Below are positions 51,024 to 62,100 of a DNA stretch of 64,000 nucleotides, piece after piece (positions within the stretch are counted from its first letter, which is position 1; each line of letters starts with the position of its first letter). The DNA comes from Certhia americana (taxonomy: Eukaryota > Chordata > Aves > Passeriformes > Certhiidae): the NCBI GenBank assembly GCA_018697195.1, contig JAGMWU010000071.1, positions 1 to 64,000 of the forward strand. Direction: 5' to 3'. The position numbers and the translations under genes were made by a program. Under the pieces are notes generated by a model that was not told the DNA's origin, did no database searches, and saw nothing but the letters and a program-made list of their open reading frames with translations.

Positions 51024-51061
51024 GTGATGACGTTTCGCTCGTGACGCGTCTGCGTCATCAC
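51024..51061. promoter_or_regulatory. Inverted CRE-like pair, CDK2AP2 promoter
   Basis: GTGATGACG (51024-51032) and its exact reverse complement CGTCATCAC (51053-51061) flank a 20-base CpG-rich spacer that has a further GTGACG. Both arms match ATF/CREB half-sites. Confidence 0.55.
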
Positions 51062-51306
51062 CGCGAGCGCCGGCGGCGGCGGAGGGGGGAGAGACCCGGG
51101 TCAGGCCGGGGCCGCGCAGCGCTACCGGGAACCGGGGCCGCCGCGCTCCGCTCCGGTTCCCGGCTTCCCGCCGGGCCGAGCGGGGCCGAGCTGAGCTGAA
51201 GAGAGGCGGGCACCGGCGATACAACCGGCGGGGCGAGCGCGGGGGCCGCACGCCGACCCCCGCCGCGGGGCTCCAGGGATCCGGGAGCGGCGGGCGGCCG
51301 TCGGGG

Positions 51307-52048
51307 ATGTCCTACAAGCCCATCGCTCCCGCCCCCGCTACCCCCGGAGCCGCCAGCGCCAGCCCCGCCCCGCCGGGGCCCGGGGCACCGTCCGCCGGTG
51401 AGAGAACCCCGCGGTAACTGCGGGGGCGGGGGGCAACGGGAGCGTAGCGGGACCGGGGGGATGGAGGGGGGTACCCCGGGAAGGGACGGTACCGGCTGAG
51501 GGAGGTACCGAGGAAGGGGGAGTGCGGCCGTGACCCTCAGTTTCTCGTAGCCACGAGTGTCCCGTCGCCCTCCGGTTCCGTCCCTGGCGCCGCCGCCCCT
51601 TTCCGGCCGCTCTTCAATGACTTCGGGCCGCCGTCCATGGGCTACGTGCAGGTGAGGCGCGGGGCCGGCGCCGGTGGGGCCGGGCGCGGGGGCGGGGGCG
51701 GCCCCCAGCCCCTCCGTCCCTGCGTGTCCCCCTGTTCCCGCAGGCCATGAAGCCCCCCGGGGCGCAGGGCTCGCAGAGTACCTACACCGACCTGCTCTCG
51801 GTCATCGAGGAGATGGGGAAGGAGATCCGGCCCACCTACGCCGGCAGCAAGAGCGCCATGGAGCGGCTGAAGCGGGGTAGGGGCGGGGGAAGTAACCGGG
51901 CGGCCGCGGGGCTGTGCCCCTCGAGGCTCAGCGGCCCCTTTGGAGGGTGATTCGAGGTGTCCCTGTGCTTCTCCCCGCAGGGATCATCCACGCCCGGGCG
52001 CTGGTCAGGGAGTGCCTGGCAGAGACAGAGCGAAACGCCCGCACGTAA
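51307..52048 (+). CDS. CDK2AP2: CDK2-associated protein 2 (DOC-1R)
   Basis: CDK2AP2 is a small paralogue of CDK2AP1. It inhibits CDK2-dependent S-phase entry and is a subunit of the NuRD complex. Four exons give 130 codons plus TAA (human 126): 51307-51397, 51551-51651, 51744-51876, 51981-52048. The N-terminus [10 protein letters not shown] is followed by a proline/alanine-rich low-complexity segment, then [17 protein letters not shown]. The conserved helical C-terminal dimer region contains [20 protein letters not shown] and [16 protein letters not shown], nearly identical to human. The start context (GGGGATGT) is weaker than its neighbours', but the N-terminal match fixes it. Neighbours CABP2 and PITPNM1 follow human order. 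Confidence 0.96.
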
Positions 52049-52087
52049 CGGCAGCTGCCACCCGGGACCCCCCGGGATCTCCCGGTG

Positions 52088-52140
52088 GTGGCGGCGGGGG
52101 CGGGGGGGCCGCCGTGCTGCCCGAGCCCCCCCCCCCCCCC
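52088..52140 (+). repeat. G-block and C15 run in CDK2AP2 3' UTR
   Basis: A G-rich segment (52088-52108, including G5 and G7) is followed within 20 bases by 15 consecutive C residues (52126-52140), just before the poly(A) signal. The two could pair in the mRNA, and each strand is quadruplex- or i-motif-prone. Confidence 0.75.
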
Positions 52141-52175
52141 GCGCTCTCCGCTCTTTATAAATGCGTGTTTTTATA

Positions 52176-52181
52176 AATAAA
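52176..52181 (+). terminator. CDK2AP2 poly(A) signal
   Basis: AATAAA about 130 bases after the stop codon, in an AT-rich island (tttataaataaaagac). Confidence 0.85.
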
Positions 52182-52389
52182 AGACAATGTTGGGACTTGG
52201 CCTCGGTGTGTCCCCGCGGGGGTGGGTCCCGATGGTGATGGTGGGACGCGGGGCAGAGGTGGGGGGTCGGGGGAGGGTTTAGAGCCTCGCTGGGTGGGTG
52301 TCCCGGAGCTGAGAGGTGCAGGAATGATCAAACCACTCGTTGATCGCTTAAAAAAAGTGGCTTTCTAGATAAAACACCGGGTTTTTCCG

Positions 52390-52675
52390 GGGGCGGCCGT
52401 GCCGGTACACGCGGAGCGCCCGTGAGTGGCGCTCGCTGCCTTCCGCTCTCTGACGTCACGGGCCCCCCCTTCACCTCCCTACGTCACGGCTGTCGCCGTG
52501 GGAACGGGCTGTGATGTCACGATCCGAGGGGCCGGTGCGGAGCGGCGCAGGTTCGGTGGGGCCGGGGGGCGGCGGGACCGGGCGGGCGGGGGGGAGTGGA
52601 GGGGACCGCGTTGCCATGGCAACGGAGCCGAGCCGAGTGGGGCCGAGCCAGCCCGAACCCAGGGCCGAGGCGGGC
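52390..52675. promoter_or_regulatory. PITPNM1 upstream CpG promoter with CRE sites and X-box
   Basis: CpG-rich and TATA-less. It contains TGACGTCA (52451-52458), an ACGTCA half-site (52481-52486), TGATGTCA (52512-52519) and a perfect RFX X-box palindrome (52609-52624). The phased repeat array begins immediately after it and runs almost to the PITPNM1 start codon. Confidence 0.65.
52609..52624. promoter_or_regulatory. Perfect RFX X-box palindrome
   Basis: CGTTGCCATGGCAACG is a perfect 16-bp palindrome identical to the optimal RFX X-box (GTTGCCATGGCAAC). It lies about 520 bases upstream of the PITPNM1 start codon in a CpG island. Confidence 0.7.
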
Positions 52676-53095
52676 CGAGCGGTACCGGACTGAGCCGAAC
52701 GTGGGACCGAGCCGGGCCGAACCCGGGGCTGAGGGTGGCCGAGCGGTACCGGACTGAAGCGAAGCGGGAGCCGAGCGGTACCGGACTCCGCCGAACTCGG
52801 GGCCGAGATTTTCCGAGCCGGTCCGAACCTGGGGTCGAGCGGTTCTGGGCGGTACCGGACTCATCCAAGCGTGGTGCCGAGCCGGGTTGAACCCGGGACC
52901 GAGCCCAGCCAAGCGGTACCGGACTGAACCGAACCCGGAGTCGAGCGGTACCGGACTCAGTCGAGCCCGGGGGCGGAGCGGCTCTGAGACGGGCCGAACC
53001 CGGGCCGAGCGGTACCGGGCTGAGCTGAGCGTGCCCCGAGCGGTTCTGAAAGGGTGCCGAACCGGCTCGAGCTGTCCCGAAGCCGGCCCGGTCCG
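52670..53095. repeat. 32-bp phased GC-rich minisatellite upstream of PITPNM1
   Basis: The core GGTACCGG recurs at 52681, 52745, 52777, 52851, 52915, 52947 and 53011. Spacings are 64, 32, 74, 64, 32 and 64, so the unit is 32 bp with one 10-bp insertion. Diverged cores (gccgggcc at 52711, gccgggtt at 52881, cggttctg at 52840 and 53041) fill most of the missing phases. About 13 units in total. Confidence 0.88.
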
Positions 53096-53146
53096 GTGTA
53101 ACGGAAGCCCCCTCAGGAGCTGCCCCCGCCGTGCCCCGCCGCCGCC

Positions 53147-56100
53147 ATGCTGATCAAGGAGTACCACATCCTGCTGCCCATGAGCTTGGAGGAGTACCAG
53201 GTGGCCCAGCTGTACATGATCCAGGTGGGAATGCGGGGCTGGGGATTGCAGGGGTCTGGGGAATGAGCCCGCAGGCTGCACGGGTCTGGGGTTTGTGGGG
53301 CTGAGCCTGAGAAGTGTGGGGTCCAAGGGCCAAGATGGGGGAGAATGTGCGCAGGGCTGTGGGGCTGGGCAGGGGGGCTGGAGGGCTGCAGGGGTCTGGG
53401 GACTGAGGCTGAGGGCGTGCAGGGGGCTGAGACAGACTGGAGGTTGTAGCCTGAGGGGTGTAGTGGGCTGTGGGGGGGCATGAAGGGTGCAGGCGCTGAG
53501 CCTGGGGGTGCACAGGGGGCTTTGAGGCTGAGCATGGGGTGCTGGAGGGTGTAAGGGGGCTGCGGGGCTGAGTGTGGGGAACTGGGGAGCTGTAGGGCTG
53601 AGCGTGGAGCCTGGAGGGGCACGGGGGGGGTGATGCTGATCCCAAGGGATTGGCCGGTTACAGGGGTGTCACTGAGGTTTTAGGTGGGTTTGGGACCACC
53701 GAGGCAGGCAGGGGGGTCCTGTGAGCAGGTGTGGGGCTAGGGGTTGCCAGCACACGGGGAGGGGAGTGTACAGGGACCTTGGCTGCCCATGGGGGTCCTG
53801 GAGCTTGGAGGGGCTGCACCGAGCCGTCATCTCTGTGCAGAAGAAGAGCCGGGAGGAGTCCAGTGGTGAGGGTAGCGGCGTGGAGATCCTGGCCAACCGA
53901 CCCTACAGTGATGGCCCTGGGGGCAGCGGCCAGTACACCCACAAAATCTACCATGTCGGCTCCCACATCCCCAGCTGGTTCCGTGCGCTGCTCCCCAAAG
54001 CTGCGCTCCAGGTGGAGGAGGAGTCCTGGAATGCTTATCCCTACACACGCACCAGGTGGGCACCTGGGAGGCGACGGTGTGGGCTGCAGGACTGGTCATG
54101 CCCCCGGGCTCAGTCCTGTGCCCTTCCAGGTACACGTGTCCCTTCGTGGAGAAGTTTTCCATTGAGATCGAGACGTACTACCGTCCGGATGCAGGGCAGC
54201 AGACCAACGTCTTCAACCTGAGCGCGGCAGAGAAGAGGCAGAGGATTTTGGGTGGGTATAATCGGCTTGGGGAGCTGGGCAGGACACTGTGGTTGCTGGA
54301 ATTCCCACATAGTGCTTCTGGGATGGGTGGTTGTGATGGGGCCTTAGGGGCTCAGCATCACTCTCCTTGCTGGTCCTTATGTTTCAGGGATGCTGAAAGG
54401 GAAGAGCTCCCTGGATCCTGAGCTCCCTGCCCTATGTTCCCTGCTCCGAGCTCCCTGCCCGCTTCCTCTCAGCGCTGCTGAATTAAGTTCCACATTAAAG
54501 ATATTTTCAGAGGCAGTTTTGTCCTTTGCCTCTTCCCTTGCCTGTATTTCTCTTTGCAGCTTCTCGTTCCTAGTGCCAGCCTGCTCCCTTCTCCTTCCAT
54601 GTCCCAGCTTTGTTCTAGCATGGATTTGCCTTCTCAGACTCTCCTGGTATACATGGGACCCCACACCTGAGTCCTGTGGGGTGTTTTGGATCAGCTGGAG
54701 AAGGGAGAGCTGGAAAAACATGTCCCCATTTTCCTCTTCCCTGTCCTGCTTCCCCTCTCCCCAGGGCTTTGCTCCAGATCGCTCTTTGGCTCCTTTGCTC
54801 CAGCTCACTCTGGGGGTGCTGGTGGGCAGAAGTGAGAGCTCAGGGTGGGACTCTTCCCTCTCTGCCGGGTTCCTGTTCCCAGTGGTGTGGACATGGTCAG
54901 TTCAGGCGCCAGACTGTGGAGTGTGACGTGCTGCCTCTTAAAATGGAGGCCTAAAATAGGCACTTGGAGGAAATGATTCATCTGACCTATTTCTCTCCCC
55001 GACTCTTGCGGCACTGGGGATGTCCGGCCGGGATACCGATGGCTTGGACCTGGGGGCAGGAGTTCTGCCCCTACTGCCCCCAGGGAAGCAACCAGGGCCA
55101 AGCAGGTGGCATCAGGGCATGGCCCTGTGCCCACTGCCCGGTTTTCCACTCTAGTGCCTCTCCCGTGGGAATTCCACAGGGCACTCAGCATCTCCAGAGG
55201 GAGATGCCTTCGACAGGGAGCAGGGTTGAAGTGGGACCAGCCCCAGTATGGATCCAGCCGGGATTTTCTCTACCCTGGTGTCCTGTAGCACTGATCGATT
55301 TAAACCCCTCTCAGGTTTCAAAGGGCTGTGGAAAAACATGGTCTGGGTGATTCGCAGGGATAACTGCTTCCTTGGCAGCTTTCTCCCAGTGGCAAAAGCA
55401 GAGTTGGATTGTGATGGGAGTGACTCTGCCAGGAGCTGCTTGGGGACAGCAGGTCCTATCCCAGCTCTTTGCTGCTGGTTTCCAAGATGCTTGGCATCAT
55501 GCTGTGCATTGCATCATTTTTGTGGATTCAGGGCATCTCTAGTTTTCTTTCCCTTGCTTTTTTCAGCCCAAGCTGGAGGAAGAGAGGCTGACAGCACCTT
55601 GGGGACATTGAGGGGGCAAATAAATGCAGGGCTTTTCACAGCCTGGGAATGGGGACAGTGCTGTGTGATGGTACTGGGAGCCAGTGGGGTGCCCTGGCAT
55701 TGCCCAGACCATAACCTAAAGACAGGGCTGGAAAAGCCAAATTCTAGGAGATTTTATGCTGGATTGAGTTGAATGACTGTTGGATTGTGTTCTCCTGGGA
55801 GCCTCTCTCTGGTCTTGGAGGTCATGCTCACTTGGGTGCAGCTCACCCTCATTTTGGGAGAGGTCACCTTTGTTTGGGGATGAGGTACATTGCCCTCCCC
55901 CTGGTTCTCCAGAGGTCCTGTGTCATGTGGTGGTTTTGCTGTGCCTTGTTTTTGGGGGGCCCTTGGGATTTTTTTGAGAGCTGTGCTGAGCTGCCGCATG
56001 CACTGTCCCCATCCTCAGTCCCCTTGTCCCCTTGGGTGGCCGGGATCACTGGAGCTGCCACATCTGCTGGCTGATGCACCAGTGTGTGTCAGCCCCAGCT

Positions 56101-59100
56101 CTCCGCACGTTTCCAGCCCCTCCCTCCCTATGCTGCTCCCTGGGGTGCTGGATTGGGATCCCACGCAGGGACGAGGATGTCTTTGGCTGCACCAAGGATG
56201 TCTGTGATGTTCCAGCCATAGGATTTTATATGTTCTATTAGGAAATTCTTTCCTGTGACGGTGGTGAGGCCCTGACACAGATTGCCCAGAGAAAGTGTGG
56301 TTGCTCCACGCCTGGCTGTGTCCAAGGCCAGGTTGGATGGGGCTTGGAGCAACCTGGGATAGTGGAAGCAGCAGGGGGTGGAGTGAGATGATCCATAAGG
56401 TCCCTTTCGACTGAAACCATTCTAAGATACTACGATTCCAGAACTCCCAAGATTTTAGAATTCTAGGACAGAGTGTTTGCTTCCAGCTGTGTTGGGTGCA
56501 TGACTCGTGGGAATAATTTGACCTGATTTTTGTCCCTTTTTCCTTGTTTTCCTACCTGTGCCCCCTTGCCAAGCGCTGCGGGGTGACAAGCGCCGTTCCC
56601 CCCACAGACACCATTGACATTGTGCGTGATCCCATCTCCCCTGGGGAATACAAGCCTGAGGAGGATCCCAAACTCTATCACTCATCCAAGACGGGCCGGG
56701 GGCCGCTGGGGGATGACTGGCTGGAGGCAGCAGCAGCCAGTGGGCCACTCATGTGCGCCTACAAGCTCTGCAAGGTGGAGTTCCGATACTGGGGGATGCA
56801 GTCCAAGATCGAGCAGTTCATCCACGACGTGGGTGAGTTCAAACCCATGGGTTGCTGGAGGGTTATTTGGGTAGCCATGATGTCACACTGGACTCACTTC
56901 CCCCTTTCTCCCACCAGGTTTGAGGAAGGTGATGCTGCGCGCCCACCGCCAAGCCTGGTGCTGGCAGGATGAGTGGACGGACCTGACGATGGAGGATATC
57001 CGGCAGCTGGAGGAGGAGACAGCGCGAATGCTGGCACAGAAGATGGCCAAGTGTGGCGAGGGCGAGGAGCCACCCACGGCTGGGATCAGTCCCGAGGGAC
57101 AGCCAGAGCCAGATGGTCCTGGCGGGCAGGAGGAGGCCGAGCTTCAGGCAGGGACTGATACTCCCTCCGATGATACCTTTGCCAAGCAGTGGTCCACCTC
57201 TTCCCGGTCTTCCTACTCTTCCCAGCATGGAGGTGAGAGAGCAGGTCTGGTGTGGTTATGCCCTGGATGCGGAGGCTCTCCATAGGAGATGTGTCATGGG
57301 ACTGTTTTGCCTGGCTTGAGTCTCCTGGGCTGATGCTCTGGCAGTCCCAGGTCTGATCCCAGGTTTCTTGAAGGGACTCTGGGTGACACGGGGATGGCCC
57401 CAGATCTCCCTGCAAGTCTGGGTCCAGGACCAAGGGGGAGCTATGAGGCAGGAGTGGGGGTGTCTCTGTGGGGAGCTGTGAGTACTGACCCCCCATTGGT
57501 GGCAGGGGGCGTGTCTCCTCAGAGCCTGTCAGAGTGGCGGATGCAGAACATTGCTCGGGATTCAGAGAACAGCTCCGAAGAGGAATTTTTCGATGCCCAC
57601 GGTACTGGCACCATCTCAGAACAGGCTGGGTTTGGGCAAGGGCGTCTGGGGATGGAGGTGCAGGCACAGGGATGTCCCCCAGCCCATGCTTCCCTCCTGC
57701 CTCTGCAGAGGATCTGTCTGACAGTGACGAGGTCTTTGCCAAGGAGATGACCAAGTGGAGCTCCAACGATTTCTTAGACACGCTTGAGCGGCCAGCAGAG
57801 CTGGATGAGGCCCTGGGTGAGTGCTGGGAGTGCTCCAATCCCAAATTCTGGGGTGGGTGTCCTGGGAGGGCCTGATTCCCGCATGGAGACCCCATCTGCC
57901 TAACCAGGGCTGTGTGCTCGCAGGGGACGGAGCCAGTGTCACCAAGGGGGATGGTGAAGGATTGGGAACATCCAGCTTTCCTGAGGTGAGTGTCCCCTCT
58001 CTTGGGCCGTGCCCTCCTGCCGTGCCCCCTGACTTGACTGCTCTCCTTCCTGCAGGGCGGTGCGGCAGAGAGCACGGAGCAGATGTGCCGGATCCACGCG
58101 CTCTTCCTCATCCTCCACAGCGGGAACATCCTGGATCAGGGAGCAGGCGAGCCAGGCTCCAAGCAGGCAGATGTGCAGACACTGGCGGCCACCTTTGATG
58201 CTGTCACCCGTGTGCACTTCCCCGAGGCACTGGGACATGTGGCCCTGCGCCTGGTGCCCTGCCCACCCATCTGTGCTGCAGCCTACACCCTTGTCTCCAA
58301 GTATGGATTTCCGCTGAGAAAGCAGGGGACCGGGGAGGTGGTATCCTTGGAGCGGGGACTTCACTTCTAGTAGGACATTAAGGACTGGGGAGGGGATAGG
58401 AGTTAACTCATGGTGCAGCATCTTGGGGCAGGCAAGTGTTGTGTGGTGAGATGGGATGGGATACATTTAATTCCTGGTGTAGTATCCCAGGGCACGCAGG
58501 TGTTTTGTTGTGGGATGAGGATAGTGGGGTGGGATGGTATGGGGTAACTACTCATGCAGCATCCTGGGTTGAACAAGCATGGGGACATCAGGGCAGTGTG
58601 GAATGGCATGGAATTGGATGGGATGGGGACAATTCTGGATACAGCATCCCAGGTGAGCAAGTGTCTTGTGATGGGATGGAACGGAATGGGCATTAATCCT
58701 GATGCAGCATCTTGAGGTGAACCAGTACCATGCAGTGAGATGAGGACAGTAAAGTCCTGTTCATCTCAGCCCTTCGACATGTCCCCCTCAGGCTCAGCCC
58801 CTACAGCCATGACAGGGACAGCCTGTCCAGCAGCCAGGACCACATCCCACTGGCAGCGCTCCCGCTGCTGGCCACCTCCTCAGGCACCTACCAGCACGCT
58901 GTGGGCACCGTCATTACCCGTGCCAACCAGGCCTACGCGGCCTTCCTGCACTCTGGAGAGGGCACTGGCTTCTGTGGCCAGGTGAGATGAAATCTGGAGG
59001 GAAGCTTGGCTCTGGGGTTCAGCTGAGACCCTGCATGGAGGGTTTGGGGGTGTCACCCTCCATGTGTAACTCTGGTCTCTGCAGGTGGTGCTGCTGGGGG

Positions 59101-62100
59101 ACTGTGTGGGCGGTATCCTGGGATTCGATGCCTTGTGCCAGAGCCGGGCGGGATCAGGGGGCAGCCGGAGCAGCAGCCGCCGTGGCAGCCTGGTGAGTGC
59201 CTTGCATCCCAATACCCCCTGGGGAGGGTTTGGGGGGGCACTAGGGGCTGCATGGGGTCTGGTTGTTTGCTGCCTCTCCCTGCAGAGCACAGAGCCCATC
59301 TCCCCGGAACAGTGCGGCAGCCTGGACCCCCTGGCTGATGGGACGGAGGGAGTGCTGGTATTGGGCCAGGCCAGCCCTGAGCCCCCAGGGACACAGGGGG
59401 ACAGCCAGCAGCACAGCTCCACGTGCAGGTGAGCCCAAGAGGGATGATTGCCTATCTTGTGCTTTATGGAAAGGGTGCAATTCCCGTCTGGTCCAGGCTG
59501 GGAAGGAGCATTGCATGGAGGCTACCTGCCCTGGGGGATCTTGCTGGAGCTCCTCTGGGATAACTGGGCCACACCAGGCACAGCTGTGGATGGTGGGAGC
59601 ATGATGTTGCCATCCCTTCCCATGCTCACTGTCTCTGCTGTCCTAGTCTGCAGGCCAGCGAGGCTCCGCTGGAGGCAGAGGCACCTCGGAGCAGCGCTGT
59701 GGCACTGGATGGGGCCGAGGGTGCCAACGCTCGCCTCGAATTTAAGGTATCCGGCTTCTTCCTCTTTGGTTCCCCACTGGGGCTGGTGCTCGCGCTGCGC
59801 AAGACCGTCATGCCTGCTCTGGATGGTGAGGATCCCCGCCTGCCGCGGTGCCAGCCCCTGATTCTCCCTGCAGGGCTCAAGTCCCTGAGTTGGGCTCTCC
59901 TGACAAGCCTGAGCTGCCACCCCAGAGAGCCCTGCTTGGGTTTGAGCCCCTCGCATGCCCAGCCCTGGCTGTGTGGGTCTTGGTGGGTGGCTGAGGGTCC
60001 CTGCTCTGTGCCAGCCTCAGCCTATCCCTGGGGCCCAAATTTCCCTCTCCAGCTTTTCCTCTTGCTGTGTCCTGCTTTATCCCTCCTGGGTGTTTTGCTC
60101 CTGGTGCCCACAGCCCTTGTGGGCACCCCTGACCTCACTCACTCTGTGCTGCAGTGGCCCAGCTGCGTCCTGCCTGTGAGCAGATCTACAATCTCTTCCA
60201 TGCCGCTGATCCCTGCGCCTCCCGCCTGGAGCCCCTCCTGGCCAAGGCCTTCCATGCTGTGCCCCCGCTCAGCGTGCCCCGATACCAGAAGTACCCCCTG
60301 GGTGATGGCACCTCATCCCTGTTGGGTGAGCAGGTTCCAGCCAGGAACCCTGGGGCCACGACAGGGTACCCGGAGTACCCACATCCTGGCTGGATGGGGG
60401 GAGAGGGATGTGCAAGCATTCCCACTGCTCTGGGGCTCTACTGGAGGGGTATCCTGGGGTGGGAGGCATCCCTGGGGGCTCTGGGTGTGCTCACCCAGCT
60501 CTCTCTTCAGCAGAGGCCCTGCAAACACACTCTGCCTTGTTCCTGCCCAAAGTGGATGTGGCTGCCCCCCCTACCCCCACTGGCAGCTTTGGGGGCTTCT
60601 GGAAGGGCAATGAGCCAGCAGAGCCCCCCACTCCCGCCAGCACCAGTGAGGTTGTCAAGCGTAAGTGTCATCCCCACCCACCCCATCCCATGCAGGCACC
60701 TCAGGCTGCACAGCAGGGGATGAGGTCTGGAAAAGGCTTCATTCCAGCTCTCCCTGCAGTCTTGGAGCGCTGGTGGGGCCCAAAGCGCATTGACTACTCT
60801 CTGTACTGCCCTGATGCCCTGACTGCCTTCCCCACCATCACCCTGCCCCACCTCTTCCACGCCAGCTACTGGGAATCCTCTGACGTGGTGGCCTTCATCC
60901 TGCGCCAGGTATGCTGGGCACAGTGGGGTGGGCAGCAAGCCGGGGCCGGCAGAGGCTGAGCCGGCACTGTGCTGTCGGCAGGTGATGGAGAAAGAGGGGC
61001 CACAGCCTGCAGAGAGTGAGGAGAGCTCCATCTACAGCCCTGCCATCCCTCGAGAGAAGTGGCAGCGCAAGCGCACCCAAGTGAAGATCCGGGTATGTGG
61101 CCAGTGGAAGGCCACCTGGGGCATCCTGGGGTGTGTGGGTTCTGAGACAATCTTGCAGCCCAGTGGTGTCCTGGTGGCACCTCAGGAGCTCCCCCAGGAG
61201 CTGCTGAACACCTCATGTACCTGCAGAACGTGACGGCCAACCACCGTGCCTGTGATGTGATTGTGTGCGAGGGCAAAGCGCAGGTCCTCAGCGGGCGCTT
61301 CATGTACGGACCCCTGGATGTGGTGACACTGACTGGAGAGAAGGTATTGCTGGGCTCAGGGGGCTGCCAGGACCCCTCAAACAGGGTGGGGTGTCCATGA
61401 CTGGGCATGGGGCTGGTGTCATCCACAGTAGGGGAAGGATGTGGTTAACAGGATCCTGTGTGGGATGGCTGGAGGCTGTAAGGACTTGCAGGTGGGGACA
61501 CAGTAGAATGTGGGGGTCCAGCCTGTGCCCAGCCCATTTCCCTTTCTCAGGTGGACATCTACATCATGACGCAGCCACTGTCAGGGAAGTGGCTGTACTA
61601 CGGCACTGAGGTGACGAGTGGCAGCGGGCGCCTGACCTTCACCATTCCTCCAGACAAGGCTCTGGCCATCGGGATCTACCCTGTGCGCATGGTGGTCAGG
61701 TGAGGTGTTGCTTCAGTTTCTCCTCCTGCCCTTTTGGAAGAGCTACACCTGTTGCCCTGGCAGCAGGGCCGGTGCTGAGCCACCACCTCTGCCTTTGCAG
61801 AGGGGACCACAGCTATGCAGAGGCATACCTGACTGTGGTGGCCCGCGGCACCGAGTCCGTTGTGTTCAGCATCGATGGCTCCTTCACTGCAAGCGTCTCC
61901 ATCATGGGGAGTGACCCCAAAGTGCGGGCAGGGGCTGTGGATGTTGTAAGGTAGGTGCCCTTCAATCAGGGAGTTAGTCTCCCCATTTTTCATGGTGTGA
62001 CAACTCACATGGGGGTGTCAAAGCAGGGACAAGGGAGAGGGTATTCCACCACTCCCTTGCCTCCAGCACATCATCTCTGCACTGGTGCCCTGTAGTGGAA

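Larger units (their letters stand above)
49845..51306. promoter_or_regulatory. CABP2 3' flank and CDK2AP2 CpG promoter
   Basis: 49845-50440 is CABP2 3' UTR/flank with an AATAAA at 50439-50444. A short AT-rich stretch (50545-50610) carries TTTATT at 50604-50609. From about 50640 a strong CpG island begins. It holds a 12-bp E-box palindrome GGTCACGTGACC (50932-50943) and an inverted pair GTGATGACG/CGTCATCAC (51024-51032 and 51053-51061) upstream of the CDK2AP2 start. Confidence 0.65.

Noticed and set aside
52426..53326. Open frames of 154 (+) and 269 (-) codons upstream of PITPNM1 with repeating RYR-type peptides
   Set aside because: They are translations of the 32-bp array and nearby GC-rich DNA. 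The period is not a multiple of three, and no conserved protein is implied.
57086..58129. 347-codon minus-strand open frame in PITPNM1
   Set aside because: It crosses several well-supported PITPNM1 exons and introns on the opposite strand and has no recognisable domain.
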